A stretch of 39,923 bases of DNA from F23-D06 sp045116675 (GCA_045116675.1 JBGUMF010000015.1:1-39923); one strand, 5' to 3'; positions 24,144 through 34,389 are shown, numbered from the stretch's first letter. Notes: generated from the sequence alone by a model not told the origin. A program made the numbers and translations.

Positions 24144-26105
24144 ATGAAACTCAGCATCATCATCGTCAACTACAACGTCTCGTGTTTTCTGGAACAGGCT
24201 TTGAACTCGGTGTTCAAGGCCCTGAAGGATGTGGACGGTGAGGTATTTGTGGTGGATAACCACTCCGCCGACAACTCTTTGGAGATGCTGGCTTCTCGTT
24301 TCCCGCAGGTGCATGTCATTGCCAATGAGGAGAATGTGGGTTTTGCTCGCGCCAACAACCAGGCTATCCGTATCTGCACGGGCGAGTATGTGCTGTTGCT
24401 CAATCCCGACACACTGGTGGAGGAAGACACGTTTGTGAAATGTCTGCGTTTTATGGATGAAACGCCGGATGCCGGCGGGTTAGGGGTGAAGATGGTGAAC
24501 GGCAAGGGTGAGTTCCTGCCCGAGTCCAAGCGCGGAATCCCGTTCCCGGCAGTGGCTTTCTACAAGCTGTTCGGCCTGTCGAAACTCTTTCCCAAGTCGC
24601 GGCGGTTCGGTACATACCACCTGACCTATCTCAGCAACGATGAGATCCACTCCGTGGAGGTGCTGTCTGGGGCCTTCATGATGCTGCGCCGCAGCGTGCT
24701 TGATAAGGTGGGACTGCTGGATGAGGACTATTTTATGTATGGTGAGGATATTGACCTCTCATACAGGATTTTGCAGGGAGGCTATAAAAATTATTATTTT
24801 CCGGAAACCCGAATCATCCATTATAAGGGCGAAAGCACCAAGACGGGAAGTCTGAATTATGTGTATGTCTTCTATAAGGCGATGCAGATTTTCGCCCGCA
24901 AGCATTTTTCCCAAAAGAATGCAAAATTATTTAACTTTCTGATTGATTGTGCGATATGGTTCCGGGCGGCGTTGGCGGCCCTGAAACGGATTGGCACTAA
25001 GTTGTTGCTGCCCTTGCTGGATTTTGTGGCGGTGTATGCGGGTATGTTGCTATTGGCGTTTTATTGGCAGAGCAACGTGCTGGCGCAGCGTCACAGTGCT
25101 TATCCCGCTTTCTATTTCTACGCGGTGATACCCGCCTACGTGCTGGTGTGGCTCGTTTCAGTGGCATTGTGCCAGGGTTATCGGAAGCCCATCAAGATGC
25201 AGAATGTCAACAAGGGTATCTTTGTGGGAACGGTGGCTATCTTGCTGGTTTATGCATTGTTGCCCGAGACGATGCGCTACTCGCGGGCCGTGGTGCTCTT
25301 CGGGGCCATGTGGTCGGTGATGGTCATCAACCTGATCCGTTATGTGCTTCGTCGTCTGCCTCTTGGCGCGCGCTATTTTGACCGTCAGGGTTTGCGCCGT
25401 GTGGCGGTGGTAGGTGGCCCTGAGGAGGTGGAGCGCGTGCTCTCGATGGTGCGGATGATGGGCGAGAACAGCGAGTTTACGGGCGCGGTGCTGACATGTC
25501 CCGCCGACGAGCCTTCGCAGGCCCATATCGGGCGCGTGGACCAGTTGCCGGACCTGATCCGGCTCTACCGCCTCAACGAGGTGATCTTTTGCGCCAAGGA
25601 TGTCCCCTCCGACCAGATTATCGATTGGATGGGACGCCTGCAGGAATTTCAGGTGGAATACCGGATTGCCCCGGAGGATAGCCGCTCCGTCATTGGCAGC
25701 AACTCCATCTTTTCCACGGCGGATTTCTATACGATTCCTGTCCAGACGATTGTCCAGAAACAGAATCTCCGCAGCAAACGCCTGCTGGATGTGACGGTCG
25801 CCCTGTTGCTGCTGCTCTTCCTGTGGGTGGATATTTGGTTTGTGGAGGATAAAGGCGGCTTTGTTCGCAATATCTTCACCGTCCTGGCGGGCAATAAGAG
25901 CTGGGTGGGTTGCCACACGGGCAGTGTCAATCCCGCCGCCGCCCTGTTGAAGCCCGGTGTGCTCCACCCGGAGGACGCTTTCCCGGAATGTACCTTTTCG
26001 GACGAAATGCTGGAGCTGTCGGAAACGCTCTATACCCGCGATTACAGTCTCCGCTTGGACATGGCCACAATATGGAAAGGCTTTTCCCGCTTGGGGCAGG
26101 AGTAA
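24144..26105 (+). CDS. GT2 glycosyltransferase fused to a degenerate WcaJ/WbaP-like sugar-phosphate transferase module
   Basis: A 653-residue fusion. Residues 1-about 270 are a GT2 rhamnosyltransferase-like glycosyltransferase: LSIIIVNYNVSCFLEQAL, VFVVDNHSADNS, VLLLNPDT (DxD region), and GAFMMLRRSVLDKVGLLDE. From about 295 to 415 come four hydrophobic helices. Then a Rossmann-like stretch (RRVAVVGGPEEVERVL) and a final part starting SKRLLDVTVALLLLLF follow. These resemble the helices, nucleotide-fold and catalytic segments of polyprenyl-phosphate glycosyl-1-phosphate transferases, but the catalytic domain is shortened and altered (KPGVLHPED in place of a KPGxTG-like motif). The GT2 part is probably active and the second part probably structural. 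It is the last gene of the operon with psd. Confidence 0.85.
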   Translation: MKLSIIIVNYNVSCFLEQALNSVFKALKDVDGEVFVVDNHSADNSLEMLASRFPQVHVIANEENVGFARANNQAIRICTGEYVLLLNPDTLVEEDTFVKCLRFMDETPDAGGLGVKMVNGKGEFLPESKRGIPFPAVAFYKLFGLSKLFPKSRRFGTYHLTYLSNDEIHSVEVLSGAFMMLRRSVLDKVGLLDEDYFMYGEDIDLSYRILQGGYKNYYFPETRIIHYKGESTKTGSLNYVYVFYKAMQIFARKHFSQKNAKLFNFLIDCAIWFRAALAALKRIGTKLLLPLLDFVAVYAGMLLLAFYWQSNVLAQRHSAYPAFYFYAVIPAYVLVWLVSVALCQGYRKPIKMQNVNKGIFVGTVAILLVYALLPETMRYSRAVVLFGAMWSVMVINLIRYVLRRLPLGARYFDRQGLRRVAVVGGPEEVERVLSMVRMMGENSEFTGAVLTCPADEPSQAHIGRVDQLPDLIRLYRLNEVIFCAKDVPSDQIIDWMGRLQEFQVEYRIAPEDSRSVIGSNSIFSTADFYTIPVQTIVQKQNLRSKRLLDVTVALLLLLFLWVDIWFVEDKGGFVRNIFTVLAGNKSWVGCHTGSVNPAAALLKPGVLHPEDAFPECTFSDEMLELSETLYTRDYSLRLDMATIWKGFSRLGQE

Positions 26106-26173
26106 TCTAAAATGATATTTCAGGGATTGAATTCATCACCAATCCCAACGGTTAACGGTTAATTCCCAGTACC

Positions 26174-27049
26174 TCACCCTTTCAGTGCCTCGGCACCGCT
26201 CACGATCTCGATGAGTTCGTTGGTGATGGACGACTGGCGGGCGTTGTTGTACTTGAGGCGCAGGTCGCGCAGAATCTCCGTAGCGTTGTCGGTGGCTTTC
26301 GTCATGGAGATCATGCGGGCGCCATGCTCCGATGCAACGGAATCGCAGAGTGTTTTGTACAACTGGGTTTTCAGAATCTTCGGGATGAGCTCGGTGAGCA
26401 GCTCTTCCGGCGAGGGCTCGATGATGTAGTCGTGCTTGACGGAAGAAGCTTCCTCTTCGCTGTTGGAGATGGGCAGGAACGGCTCCACGGTCACCCGCTG
26501 GGTGGCGGCATTGAGGAACTGGTTATAGACGATGTCCACCTTGTCCACCTCATGTTTGAGGAAACGTTCGGTGAGCATGGCACCGATGGGGGCCATCTCG
26601 GAAAAGTCCGGACTGTCAATGATTTCGTCGTTGGAGAGCAGTATAGGGTAGGTCTTGCTGAGCTGCTCCCGGCCTTTCTTGCCAAGGCATATCAACTGCA
26701 CGCGGCCCTCCTTGTGTTGGGCGGCGTAGCGGCTCTCCACCAGATGGTGTACGGTTTTCACGATGTTGGCGTTGAAGGCCCCGCATAACCCTTTGTTGGA
26801 GGTGATGGCCACGATGATGACATTCTGCGGTTCACGCTTTTCCACCAACGGCATCTCTTCCATGGATTCGGCGGACGCGGAGAGGTTGTGCAGGATGTCG
26901 TTCAGCTTTTCGGAGTAGGGGCGCAGATACTGTATTGCGGTCTGGGCACGACGGAGCTTGGCCGCCGACACCAGCTTCATGGAACTGGTGATCTTCTGCG
27001 TGGACTCGATGGAGCTGATGCGGGTTCGTATTTCCTTGAGATTGCCCAT
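26174..27049 (-). CDS. atpG: F1 ATP synthase gamma subunit
   Basis: A 291-residue subunit forming the central rotor shaft of F1. The N-terminal helix, IRTRISSIESTQKITSSMKL, and ITSNKGLCGAFNANIV (about 82-97) are diagnostic. The C-terminal helix with MISMTKATDNATEI completes the coiled coil. It starts 2 bases after the atpA stop. It is the last gene of the pyrE-atpH-atpA-atpG run. I saw no clear terminator in the 68-base gap to the convergent glycosyltransferase gene. Confidence 0.97.
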   Translation of the reverse strand: MGNLKEIRTRISSIESTQKITSSMKLVSAAKLRRAQTAIQYLRPYSEKLNDILHNLSASAESMEEMPLVEKREPQNVIIVAITSNKGLCGAFNANIVKTVHHLVESRYAAQHKEGRVQLICLGKKGREQLSKTYPILLSNDEIIDSPDFSEMAPIGAMLTERFLKHEVDKVDIVYNQFLNAATQRVTVEPFLPISNSEEEASSVKHDYIIEPSPEELLTELIPKILKTQLYKTLCDSVASEHGARMISMTKATDNATEILRDLRLKYNNARQSSITNELIEIVSGAEALKG

Positions 27050-27051
27050 GA

Positions 27052-28650
<1,599 letters not shown>

Positions 28651-28669
28651 ATCCTATTAAAATATAAGG

Positions 28670-29227
28670 TTAAAAATTCACTTGGTAAACATTATGGGAG
28701 AACTCCTGTTTCAGCTTGTTGATTCGGGAGAGAACCGACGCGTCGAAATAGAAGTCGTCCATTTTGACGATGATGCCGCCGATGAGGTCGGGTTGCACGA
28801 CCTCTTTGATGGTGATGTTATAGTGGGTCTGCTCGGCCAGCATGGCGCGTATCTGCTCCACCAGCTGGGGGTCGAGGGCCTGCGCGGTGGTCAGGGTGGC
28901 GACTTTGATGCGGTGATGGTCGTTGTAATAGTGCATGAACTCGTCACAGATGGTGGCCAGGGCCGGCTCCCGCTTTTTGCGTATGATGGTGTCCAGGAAC
29001 AGGAATGTCGTCTCGTGGATGTTCCCCTGGAAGATGCCGGCGAAGACGGCATGTTTCTTGGCGGGGGTGATGACGGGACTGTTCAGGACGCTGAGCAGCT
29101 CGCGGTTTTCCTTCAGCAGGTTCCGGATGCTGCCGAGGTCTTGACACACCTCTTCCAGCTCATTGCGCTCCATCGTGAAGTCGAACAGCGCTTTGGCGTA
29201 TCGTTGGGCTAATCTTGGATTTTTCAT
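28670..29227 (-). CDS. atpH: F1 ATP synthase delta subunit (OSCP)
   Basis: A 185-residue delta subunit that links F1 to the peripheral stalk. The start (LAQRYAKALFDFTMERNEL) and the end (DLIGGIIVKMDDFYFDASVLSRINKLKQ) are the standard family signatures. It is followed by atpA but preceded by pyrE, not by atpF, E and B. The 28-base gap from pyrE suggests co-transcription. Confidence 0.96.
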   Translation of the reverse strand: MKNPRLAQRYAKALFDFTMERNELEEVCQDLGSIRNLLKENRELLSVLNSPVITPAKKHAVFAGIFQGNIHETTFLFLDTIIRKKREPALATICDEFMHYYNDHHRIKVATLTTAQALDPQLVEQIRAMLAEQTHYNITIKEVVQPDLIGGIIVKMDDFYFDASVLSRINKLKQEFSHNVYQVNF

Positions 29228-29255
29228 CGTGGGAAATGTGGTTTCGACAGACGGG

Positions 29256-29810
29256 TTAGAACTTGCGGCTGCCGGGTTTCACGAACGGGAGGCCCTTCTG
29301 GCAGAGCGGGCACTCATCCGCCGCCCAGCTCTGTATGTCCAGCTTGGTGGCACTGTAGATGGGGTAGGGGAAGTCGCCGGCGCTGCGGTCGGCCAGGCAG
29401 GCCACGCCGATAACCTCCGCCCCGAAGGACTTGAGCACCTCGATGGTCTCGAGGGAGGATTTGCCCGTGGTGACCACGTCTTCCGTGATGAGCAGCTTCT
29501 GTCCGGGTTTCACCTCGAAGCCGCGGCGCAGGCACATCTGGTTGTCCACCCGCTCCGTGAAGATGGCGGGCACGCCCAGCTGGCGCCCCAGCTCGTAGGC
29601 CACGATGATGCCGCCCATGGCCGGACCCACCACCATGTCGATGGGCAGGTCTTTCACCTGTTCGGTGATGACGGCAATGACGCGCTCGGCGCGGTCAGGG
29701 TATTGCAGCAGCTTGGCACACTGGCAATAACGGTCGCTGTGACGACCGGAGGAGAGAAGGAAATGGCCCTCCAACAGGGCTTCTGATTGCTTGAGTTCTT
29801 CTATGACCAT
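29256..29810 (-). CDS. pyrE: Orotate phosphoribosyltransferase
   Basis: A 184-residue enzyme making orotidine 5'-phosphate from orotate and PRPP in pyrimidine synthesis. The PRPP-binding loop is LLITEDVVTTGKSSLETI (about 106-123). LSSGRHSDRYCQCAKLL near the N-terminus fits the flexible orotate-side segment (SGxxSxxY). It is the first gene of the unit that continues into atpH, driven by a -7 box at 29,835-29,842. Length is typical of the short bacterial form. Confidence 0.95.
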   Translation of the reverse strand: MVIEELKQSEALLEGHFLLSSGRHSDRYCQCAKLLQYPDRAERVIAVITEQVKDLPIDMVVGPAMGGIIVAYELGRQLGVPAIFTERVDNQMCLRRGFEVKPGQKLLITEDVVTTGKSSLETIEVLKSFGAEVIGVACLADRSAGDFPYPIYSATKLDIQSWAADECPLCQKGLPFVKPGSRKF

Positions 29811-29834
29811 AGTAGGCGGTATTTAAATAGGGCG

Positions 29835-29842
29835 CAAAGATA
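29835..29842 (-). promoter_or_regulatory. -7 box of the pyrE-atpHAG unit
   Basis: TATCTTTG on the minus strand, 24 bases before the pyrE ATG. No second box is seen between pyrE and atpH. Confidence 0.7.
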
Positions 29843-29910
29843 CAAAAAAAACATATCTCCGTTTCGTTTGTTGGTGTCAAAATTTTGCAGCCGCATATAA
29901 AAAAAAAACT

Positions 29911-29918
29911 TATCTTTG
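29911..29918 (+). promoter_or_regulatory. -7 box of dnaN (and probably rnpB)
   Basis: TATCTTTG with a TTTG at 29,884-29,887, 23 bases upstream, which is the full Bacteroidota consensus. The dnaN ATG is at 29,945. Confidence 0.75.
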
Positions 29919-29944
29919 CCGTCTGAATTTTAAAATGAAATAGC

Positions 29945-31075
29945 ATGAAATTTATTGTATCCCGTGATGTCTTGTATCGTAATCTGAGTGCCATCAGTGG
30001 CGTGATGAGTTCCAACAGCTCAATGGCCATTCTGGGCAATTTCCTGTTAACAATCAAGGATGACAAGCTGAAGCTGACGGCCTCGGATTTGGATTCCACG
30101 ATGACGGCGGAAATAGAGTTGGAGAATGTGGAGGGCGAGGGTGCCGTGGCTGTGCCCGCCAAAACCCTCTTGGAAACGCTGAAGCTCATCCCGGAAACCC
30201 CGCTGGTATTCGCCATCGACGAGGAGAAGAACATCTTCAAGTTCACCGCCGCCAACGGCGAGTATGACGCCCCCTGCTTCGACGGCAACGAGTATCCGCA
30301 AATCAAGGAGATGACCAACCCCAGCTTCTTCGATATCGAGGCCTCCATCCTTCAGCGGGCTATCAGCAAAACCCTTTTCGCCACCGGTACCGACGAACTG
30401 CGCCCTACCATGATGGGTGTGCTGTGTGAGCTCTCCAACGAGGGTATCACCTTCGTCTCCACCGATGCGCACAAGCTGGTCCGCTATCGCAATACGAAGG
30501 TGAAATCCGATGATCTCACCTCGTTCATTCTGCCGAAAAAACCGCTTGCCCATCTGAAAAACATCCTCACCGGCCTCGATGAGAATGTCCATGTGGAGTA
30601 TTCCAAAGAACAGAACCACATCCGCTTCTCGTTCGACAACCTGGTGCTGTACTCTTCACTGAAGGAGGGCAAGTATCCGGATTACGAGAAGGTCATCCCG
30701 AAGGAGAATCCGAATAATCTTATCGTTTCGCGCGAGGACTTCCTGAAGTCTATCCGCCGCGTCGGAATCTATTCCAACCAGTCCACCTTCCAGATCCGCG
30801 TCTCCCTGTCACAGGATGCCACCAATATCACAGCGGAGGATATGGACTTCTCCAACAAGGCAGTTGAGGTCATCAGCGGCGAATATGCCGGAGAAAAGAT
30901 GGATATCGGCTTCAACTCCAGATTCCTGCGTGAAATGCTGGAGAACATGGACGGCGACCAGATCCGCATCGAGATGTCCAAGCCCAACCGTGCGGCCTTG
31001 ATTCTCCCGATAGAGCAATTCGATGAGAATGAGGATCTTCTGATGCTTATCATGCCAGTGATGCTGAATTACTAA
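29945..31075 (+). CDS. dnaN: DNA polymerase III beta subunit (sliding clamp)
   Basis: A 376-residue ring-forming processivity clamp with the usual three repeated domains. Recognisable parts are MKFIVSRDVLYRNLSAISGV at the N-terminus, the repeated TVPAKTLLE-type segment (VAVPAKTLLETLKLIPE), LRPTMMGVLCELSNEGITFV and STDAHKLVRYR (about 155-185), and the C-terminal LILPIEQFDENEDLLMLIMPV. Its neighbours are pyrE (divergent) and rnpB, which starts 7 bases after the stop. It is not next to dnaA or recF here. Confidence 0.97.
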   Translation: MKFIVSRDVLYRNLSAISGVMSSNSSMAILGNFLLTIKDDKLKLTASDLDSTMTAEIELENVEGEGAVAVPAKTLLETLKLIPETPLVFAIDEEKNIFKFTAANGEYDAPCFDGNEYPQIKEMTNPSFFDIEASILQRAISKTLFATGTDELRPTMMGVLCELSNEGITFVSTDAHKLVRYRNTKVKSDDLTSFILPKKPLAHLKNILTGLDENVHVEYSKEQNHIRFSFDNLVLYSSLKEGKYPDYEKVIPKENPNNLIVSREDFLKSIRRVGIYSNQSTFQIRVSLSQDATNITAEDMDFSNKAVEVISGEYAGEKMDIGFNSRFLREMLENMDGDQIRIEMSKPNRAALILPIEQFDENEDLLMLIMPVMLNY

Positions 31076-31080
31076 ACCCC

Positions 31081-31420
31081 ATAGGGAAAACCGGGTTGTC
31101 GCTGCCACAGTCATGTGGGGGAGGAAAGTCCGGGCAACACAGAGCACCATACTTCCTAACGGGAAGGCATTCTCGGAATGACAGACAGTGCCACAGAAAA
31201 GATACCGCCCGAAAGGGTAAGGGTGAAAACGCGAGGTAAGAGCTCACGACGCCGTCAGTGATGCCGGCGATGGTAAACCTTATGGGTTGAAAGACCAAAT
31301 AAACCGAGGCTTGAGGGCTGCTCGTCCGACTCGGAGGGTAGGTTGATAGAGGCCTGCGGTGACGCAGGTCCTAGATAAATGACAACCGAACACAGAACCC
31401 GGCTTATAGGTTTTCCCTGT
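31081..31420 (+). ncRNA. rnpB: RNase P RNA (bacterial class A)
   Basis: Catalytic RNA that matures the 5' end of tRNAs. Helix P1 is AGGGAAAACC (31,083-31,092) with GGTTTTCCCT (31,409-31,418). The conserved core CR-I, GAGGAAAGTCCGGGC, is at 31,121-31,135. CR-V (AGATAAATGAC, 31,373-31,383) and ACAGAACCCGGCTTAT (31,392-31,407) complete the P4 core. Size (about 340 nt) is typical of class A. The 5' end lies only about 7 bases after the dnaN stop, and no promoter box is visible in that gap. It may be processed from the dnaN transcript or have a cryptic promoter inside dnaN. A terminator follows at 31,426. Confidence 0.96.
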
Positions 31421-31425
31421 TATAG

Positions 31426-31456
31426 CGGATGCGTGAATGCGCATCCGTTTTTTTTT
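31426..31456 (+). terminator. Rho-independent terminator of rnpB
   Basis: CGGATGCG (31,426-31,433), loop TGAATG, CGCATCCG (31,440-31,447), then nine Ts to 31,456. The T-run ends on the stop codon of the convergent yraN gene. Confidence 0.92.
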
Positions 31457-31821
31457 CACCACCGGGGCTGGAAAGCGTCCTCGATGTGCTTCACTCCCTG
31501 CACGCCCGCCTGCAACACCACGGAGATGATGTCGAAACGCACTTCCTTCACCTGCTGTGTGCGCCGTATATAGGCCGCCGCCGCCCGGATCAGATTCCGC
31601 TGCTTCTGTAAGGTGACGAAATCCTCCGGTTCGCCAAAGAGCGTGTTCTTGCGCGTCTTCACCTCCGCAATCACCAGCCAACGCTCGTTTTCGGCTATCA
31701 GATCCACCTCCCAATGTCCCACCCGCCAGTTTCGTTCCAGTATCCGGTAGCCCTTCGAAATCATGTAATCGGCGGCAATTTCCTCCCCCGTGTTCCCTGT
31801 TCTCTTTTTCTCGGTTTCCAT
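31456..31821 (-). CDS. YraN/UPF0102-family PD-(D/E)XK nuclease-like protein
   Basis: A 121-residue protein of the UPF0102 (YraN) family. The order NTGEEIAADYMISKGYRIL, HWEVDLIAE, and VIAEVKTRK gives the D and E-x-K residues of the nuclease-like fold. The family is almost universal in bacteria but its function is not settled; a link to Holliday-junction or DNA processing has been proposed on fold alone. It has its own A/T-rich upstream region without a clear promoter box, and its stop is within the rnpB terminator T-run. Confidence 0.92.
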   Translation of the reverse strand: METEKKRTGNTGEEIAADYMISKGYRILERNWRVGHWEVDLIAENERWLVIAEVKTRKNTLFGEPEDFVTLQKQRNLIRAAAAYIRRTQQVKEVRFDIISVVLQAGVQGVKHIEDAFQPRW

Positions 31822-31952
31822 ATTTAACTATTAATTGTTAATTTTGATTTATAATTATATCCATATTTTGTGTTTAATATGCTATATTTGAATATATTGT
31901 AATTTTATAACGAAAATTATGTTTTATTATTGTGAAATACGTAATAAAAATA

Positions 31953-31960
31953 TATCTTTG
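31953..31960 (+). promoter_or_regulatory. -7 box of the DUF2851 gene
   Basis: TATCTTTG, with TTG at 31,930-31,932, 20 bases upstream as -33. The ATG at 31,983 follows 22 bases later. The rest of the 31,822-31,982 gap is A/T-rich without a gene. Confidence 0.7.
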
Positions 31961-31982
31961 CTTCTGAAAAAATTAAGATGAT

Positions 31983-33278
31983 ATGAAGGAGGCGTTTTTG
32001 CAATATGTGTGGGGGAATCGGTTGTTCAGGGACGAGGGTGTGCGGACAACATCGGGAGAGCCTTTGAGGATAGTGTTTCCCGGCTATCCCAACAGTGATG
32101 CCGGACCTGATTTCCGGCAGGCGGTGGTGCAGATTGGGGGCATCACATGGGCGGGAGACGTGGAGATCCATCTGCGCAGCTCCGACTGGTACCGGCACCG
32201 GCATCAGGAGGATGCCAAGTACCGCTCGGTGATTCTCCATGTGGTGTATGAACACGATGTGGAGGTGGAGCGGCAGCCCAACGAGTGTTACCCTACGCTG
32301 GAACTGCGCGGGCGGGTGCCGGAGGAGATATTCCGTCGCTGTGACGAGCTGGTCGGGTCGCCGGAGCTGCTGGCCTGCCGCTCGAAGATAGAGGTGTGCG
32401 ACCCGCTGACCGTGCAGGCGTTCGTCTCCACGATGGCCATGGAACGGCTGCTTCGCAAGCAGGAGTGGGTGCTTGACACGGTGCGCCGGTGCCAGGGCGA
32501 CTGGCGCGAGGCCTTGTACCGCCTTCTGGTGGTGAGTTTCGGATTCAAAACCAACGGCGACGCGTTTGAGCTGCTGGCCCGAAGCCTGCCGTACCGCATC
32601 CTGTCGCGCCATCTGGACTCCGCCCTGCAGGTGAACGCGCTCCTGTTTGGGCAGGCGGGCATGTTGGGGGATTCCTTGGGCGACTCCTATTACTCCAAGC
32701 TGAAATATGAATACGATTATTTGCGATACAAATACGGTCTGCATCCTATCGGGGAGGATCGTTGGAATCTGCTGCGGCTGCGCCCATCCAATTTCCCCTG
32801 CCTGCGGATAGCGCAGCTGGCAGCCTTGCTTATCCGCGACATGGATCTGTTGGGAACACTGCTAAACACTTTCGATATGGAAAAATTACGCCGGTGTTTT
32901 GCGGTATCGGCCGACACCTATTGGCGCACGCATTATCATTTTGGTCGCGAGACGGTGCCACATGGGGTTGCCTTGGGCGCATCCACGGCCGACTCGTTGC
33001 TCATCAACACGGTGGTCCCTTTCCTGTTCGCCCATTATAAGTTTTCTGGGGCTGACGAAAAGTTGGAGTCCGTCATGATGGTGTGGGACCGGTTGCCGTT
33101 TGAGGACAACAGGCTCACGCGTGTGTGCGCGGGCACGCCTATACCCCGCACGAGCGCGCTGGACTCGCAGGCGATAATGGAGTTGTTGGGACAATATTGC
33201 ACAAAAAAACGGTGCATGGAATGCACCGTAGGGGATAGGATTATTCAGAGAAGGGGACCGGTTGGGGCCCCCGTGTGA
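31983..33278 (+). CDS. DUF2851-family protein
   Basis: A 431-residue soluble protein of DUF2851, a family mostly restricted to Bacteroidota. The conserved start (EAFLQYVWGNRLF) and the NSDAGPDFRQAVVQIGGITW and GDVEIHLRSSDWYRH segments identify it. The N-terminal about 100 residues have D and E placed as in PD-(D/E)XK nucleases; this is an inference. The C-terminus carries the family CxxC-like cysteines (YCTKKRCMECTVG). No function is established for the family. The last codons overlap a hairpin that looks like the terminator of the opposite gene. Confidence 0.9.
   Translation: MKEAFLQYVWGNRLFRDEGVRTTSGEPLRIVFPGYPNSDAGPDFRQAVVQIGGITWAGDVEIHLRSSDWYRHRHQEDAKYRSVILHVVYEHDVEVERQPNECYPTLELRGRVPEEIFRRCDELVGSPELLACRSKIEVCDPLTVQAFVSTMAMERLLRKQEWVLDTVRRCQGDWREALYRLLVVSFGFKTNGDAFELLARSLPYRILSRHLDSALQVNALLFGQAGMLGDSLGDSYYSKLKYEYDYLRYKYGLHPIGEDRWNLLRLRPSNFPCLRIAQLAALLIRDMDLLGTLLNTFDMEKLRRCFAVSADTYWRTHYHFGRETVPHGVALGASTADSLLINTVVPFLFAHYKFSGADEKLESVMMVWDRLPFEDNRLTRVCAGTPIPRTSALDSQAIMELLGQYCTKKRCMECTVGDRIIQRRGPVGAPV
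33203..33229 (-). terminator. Minus-strand terminator lying inside the DUF2851 coding end
   Basis: ACGGTGCAT (33,209-33,217), loop GGA, ATGCACCGT (33,221-33,229). Read on the minus strand the hairpin is followed by seven Ts (33,209-33,203). It therefore suits the gene 33,284-34,240, whose stop is 54 bases away. On the + strand there is no T-run after it. Confidence 0.75.
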
Positions 33279-33283
33279 TCTGC

Positions 33284-34240
33284 TTAGAATTTGTCGGCGT
33301 TGTCCACCAGCATTTTGTTCTTCTTGTTGTATGAAAGGATAAGGTAGGCTTCCTCCACTATACAGAGCAGAAGGATGATGATGGCGATGATGGCGATGAA
33401 GCCGTGGCTGGCTTTCAGGAAGAGCGGACCAACGGTGAAGAAGGTCTTATACAGGATGAAGCTCATCAGCCAGGTGCTGCACAACAGCAGGATCCACCAG
33501 ATAGCTATGTGCAAGCCGCTGTTGTCGACCATATTGTCTTTTTGCTCGGATGTATAGGTGACAATACCTTTGTCTTCCAGAACGTAATCGGTTTCCTCCC
33601 AAATCTCCTTGAAGAAGGAAAGGGGTTTGAAAAGGTTGTACAGCGGGATAATCCAGGACACGTAGGCGAGCCACGATGGCATTCCCACTTTCATCCAGTC
33701 GGCGATGGCATGCAGGTTTTTGGAGTTTTTGTAGTTGTAATGGGCGAAGACGAAAATCTTGGCAAGGAAGACGAGTAAGGTGATGATGCAGATCACGATG
33801 AAGGCGGAGCGTGTCTTGTCGTTGGCGGCGTTGATCTCGTCCCAATGGGCCTTGGCGGGAACGTATGTAGCCTCGCTCTCGGCCAACTCTTTCAGGTGGG
33901 TGTCCATGATTTTCTGCTTCTCGGAAAGGGTGTTCTTGGTCACTTCGATAGCGTCGGCCAAGGTCTTCTTCTCGTCGCGGGTGGCAGCCGTCTTCAGCTT
34001 GAGGGTGTCGAGTTTGTATTGGTAGTAGGCCACCTCGGCGCTGTCCTGCTTCAGCGGATGCTGGGCCATGATGAAACTCTCGTAGGTCTTGTCGTAGGCG
34101 GCACGCTCATAGACAACCGCTTTGTTGGTCTTGTCAAACCGCATCAGGAAAATCATGGAAAGGATGAAGAACACCAATAAAAGGACGTTCAGAATCAGCG
34201 TCAGCTTGCCCCAGAATGTGTTGTCAGTGATTTTTTTCAT
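33284..34240 (-). CDS. DUF4328-like membrane protein with a coiled-coil insert
   Basis: A 318-residue membrane protein with an N-terminal helix (LTLILNVLLLVFFILSMIFL), a long charged helical region (about 45-135), then four further helices. The C-terminal half has the features of DUF4328: VSWIIPLYNLFKPLSFFKEIW and WWILLLCSTW. No enzymatic motif is visible. Function unknown. Transcribed alone from the -7 box at 34,310-34,317, and separated by 5 bases from the convergent DUF2851 stop. Confidence 0.75.
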   Translation of the reverse strand: MKKITDNTFWGKLTLILNVLLLVFFILSMIFLMRFDKTNKAVVYERAAYDKTYESFIMAQHPLKQDSAEVAYYQYKLDTLKLKTAATRDEKKTLADAIEVTKNTLSEKQKIMDTHLKELAESEATYVPAKAHWDEINAANDKTRSAFIVICIITLLVFLAKIFVFAHYNYKNSKNLHAIADWMKVGMPSWLAYVSWIIPLYNLFKPLSFFKEIWEETDYVLEDKGIVTYTSEQKDNMVDNSGLHIAIWWILLLCSTWLMSFILYKTFFTVGPLFLKASHGFIAIIAIIILLLCIVEEAYLILSYNKKNKMLVDNADKF

Positions 34241-34309
34241 ATTAATATTTTTTTATGTTATTAATTATCAAACGAATAAGCGTAGAAACCCAATAAGAGT
34301 AACTTGTCG

Positions 34310-34317
34310 CAAAAGTA
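34310..34317 (-). promoter_or_regulatory. -7 box of the DUF4328-like gene
   Basis: TACTTTTG on the minus strand, followed by a 69-base A/T-rich leader to the ATG at 34,240. Confidence 0.55.
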
Positions 34318-34365
34318 AAAAAAATAATTTAAACCAGATAGGTGCCGACATAATAAAAAAAAATG

Positions 34366-34373
34366 TATTTTTG
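34366..34373 (+). promoter_or_regulatory. -7 box of the tRNA-Pro gene
   Basis: TATTTTTG, 16 bases before the mature 5' end at 34,390. Confidence 0.65.
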
Positions 34374-34389
34374 CGGCCTCAAATCACGG

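Noticed and set aside
26147..26162. Short GGTTAA repeats (AACGGTTAACGGTTAA) after atpG
   Set aside because: Only two short copies, no stem of useful length and no T-run; likely chance.
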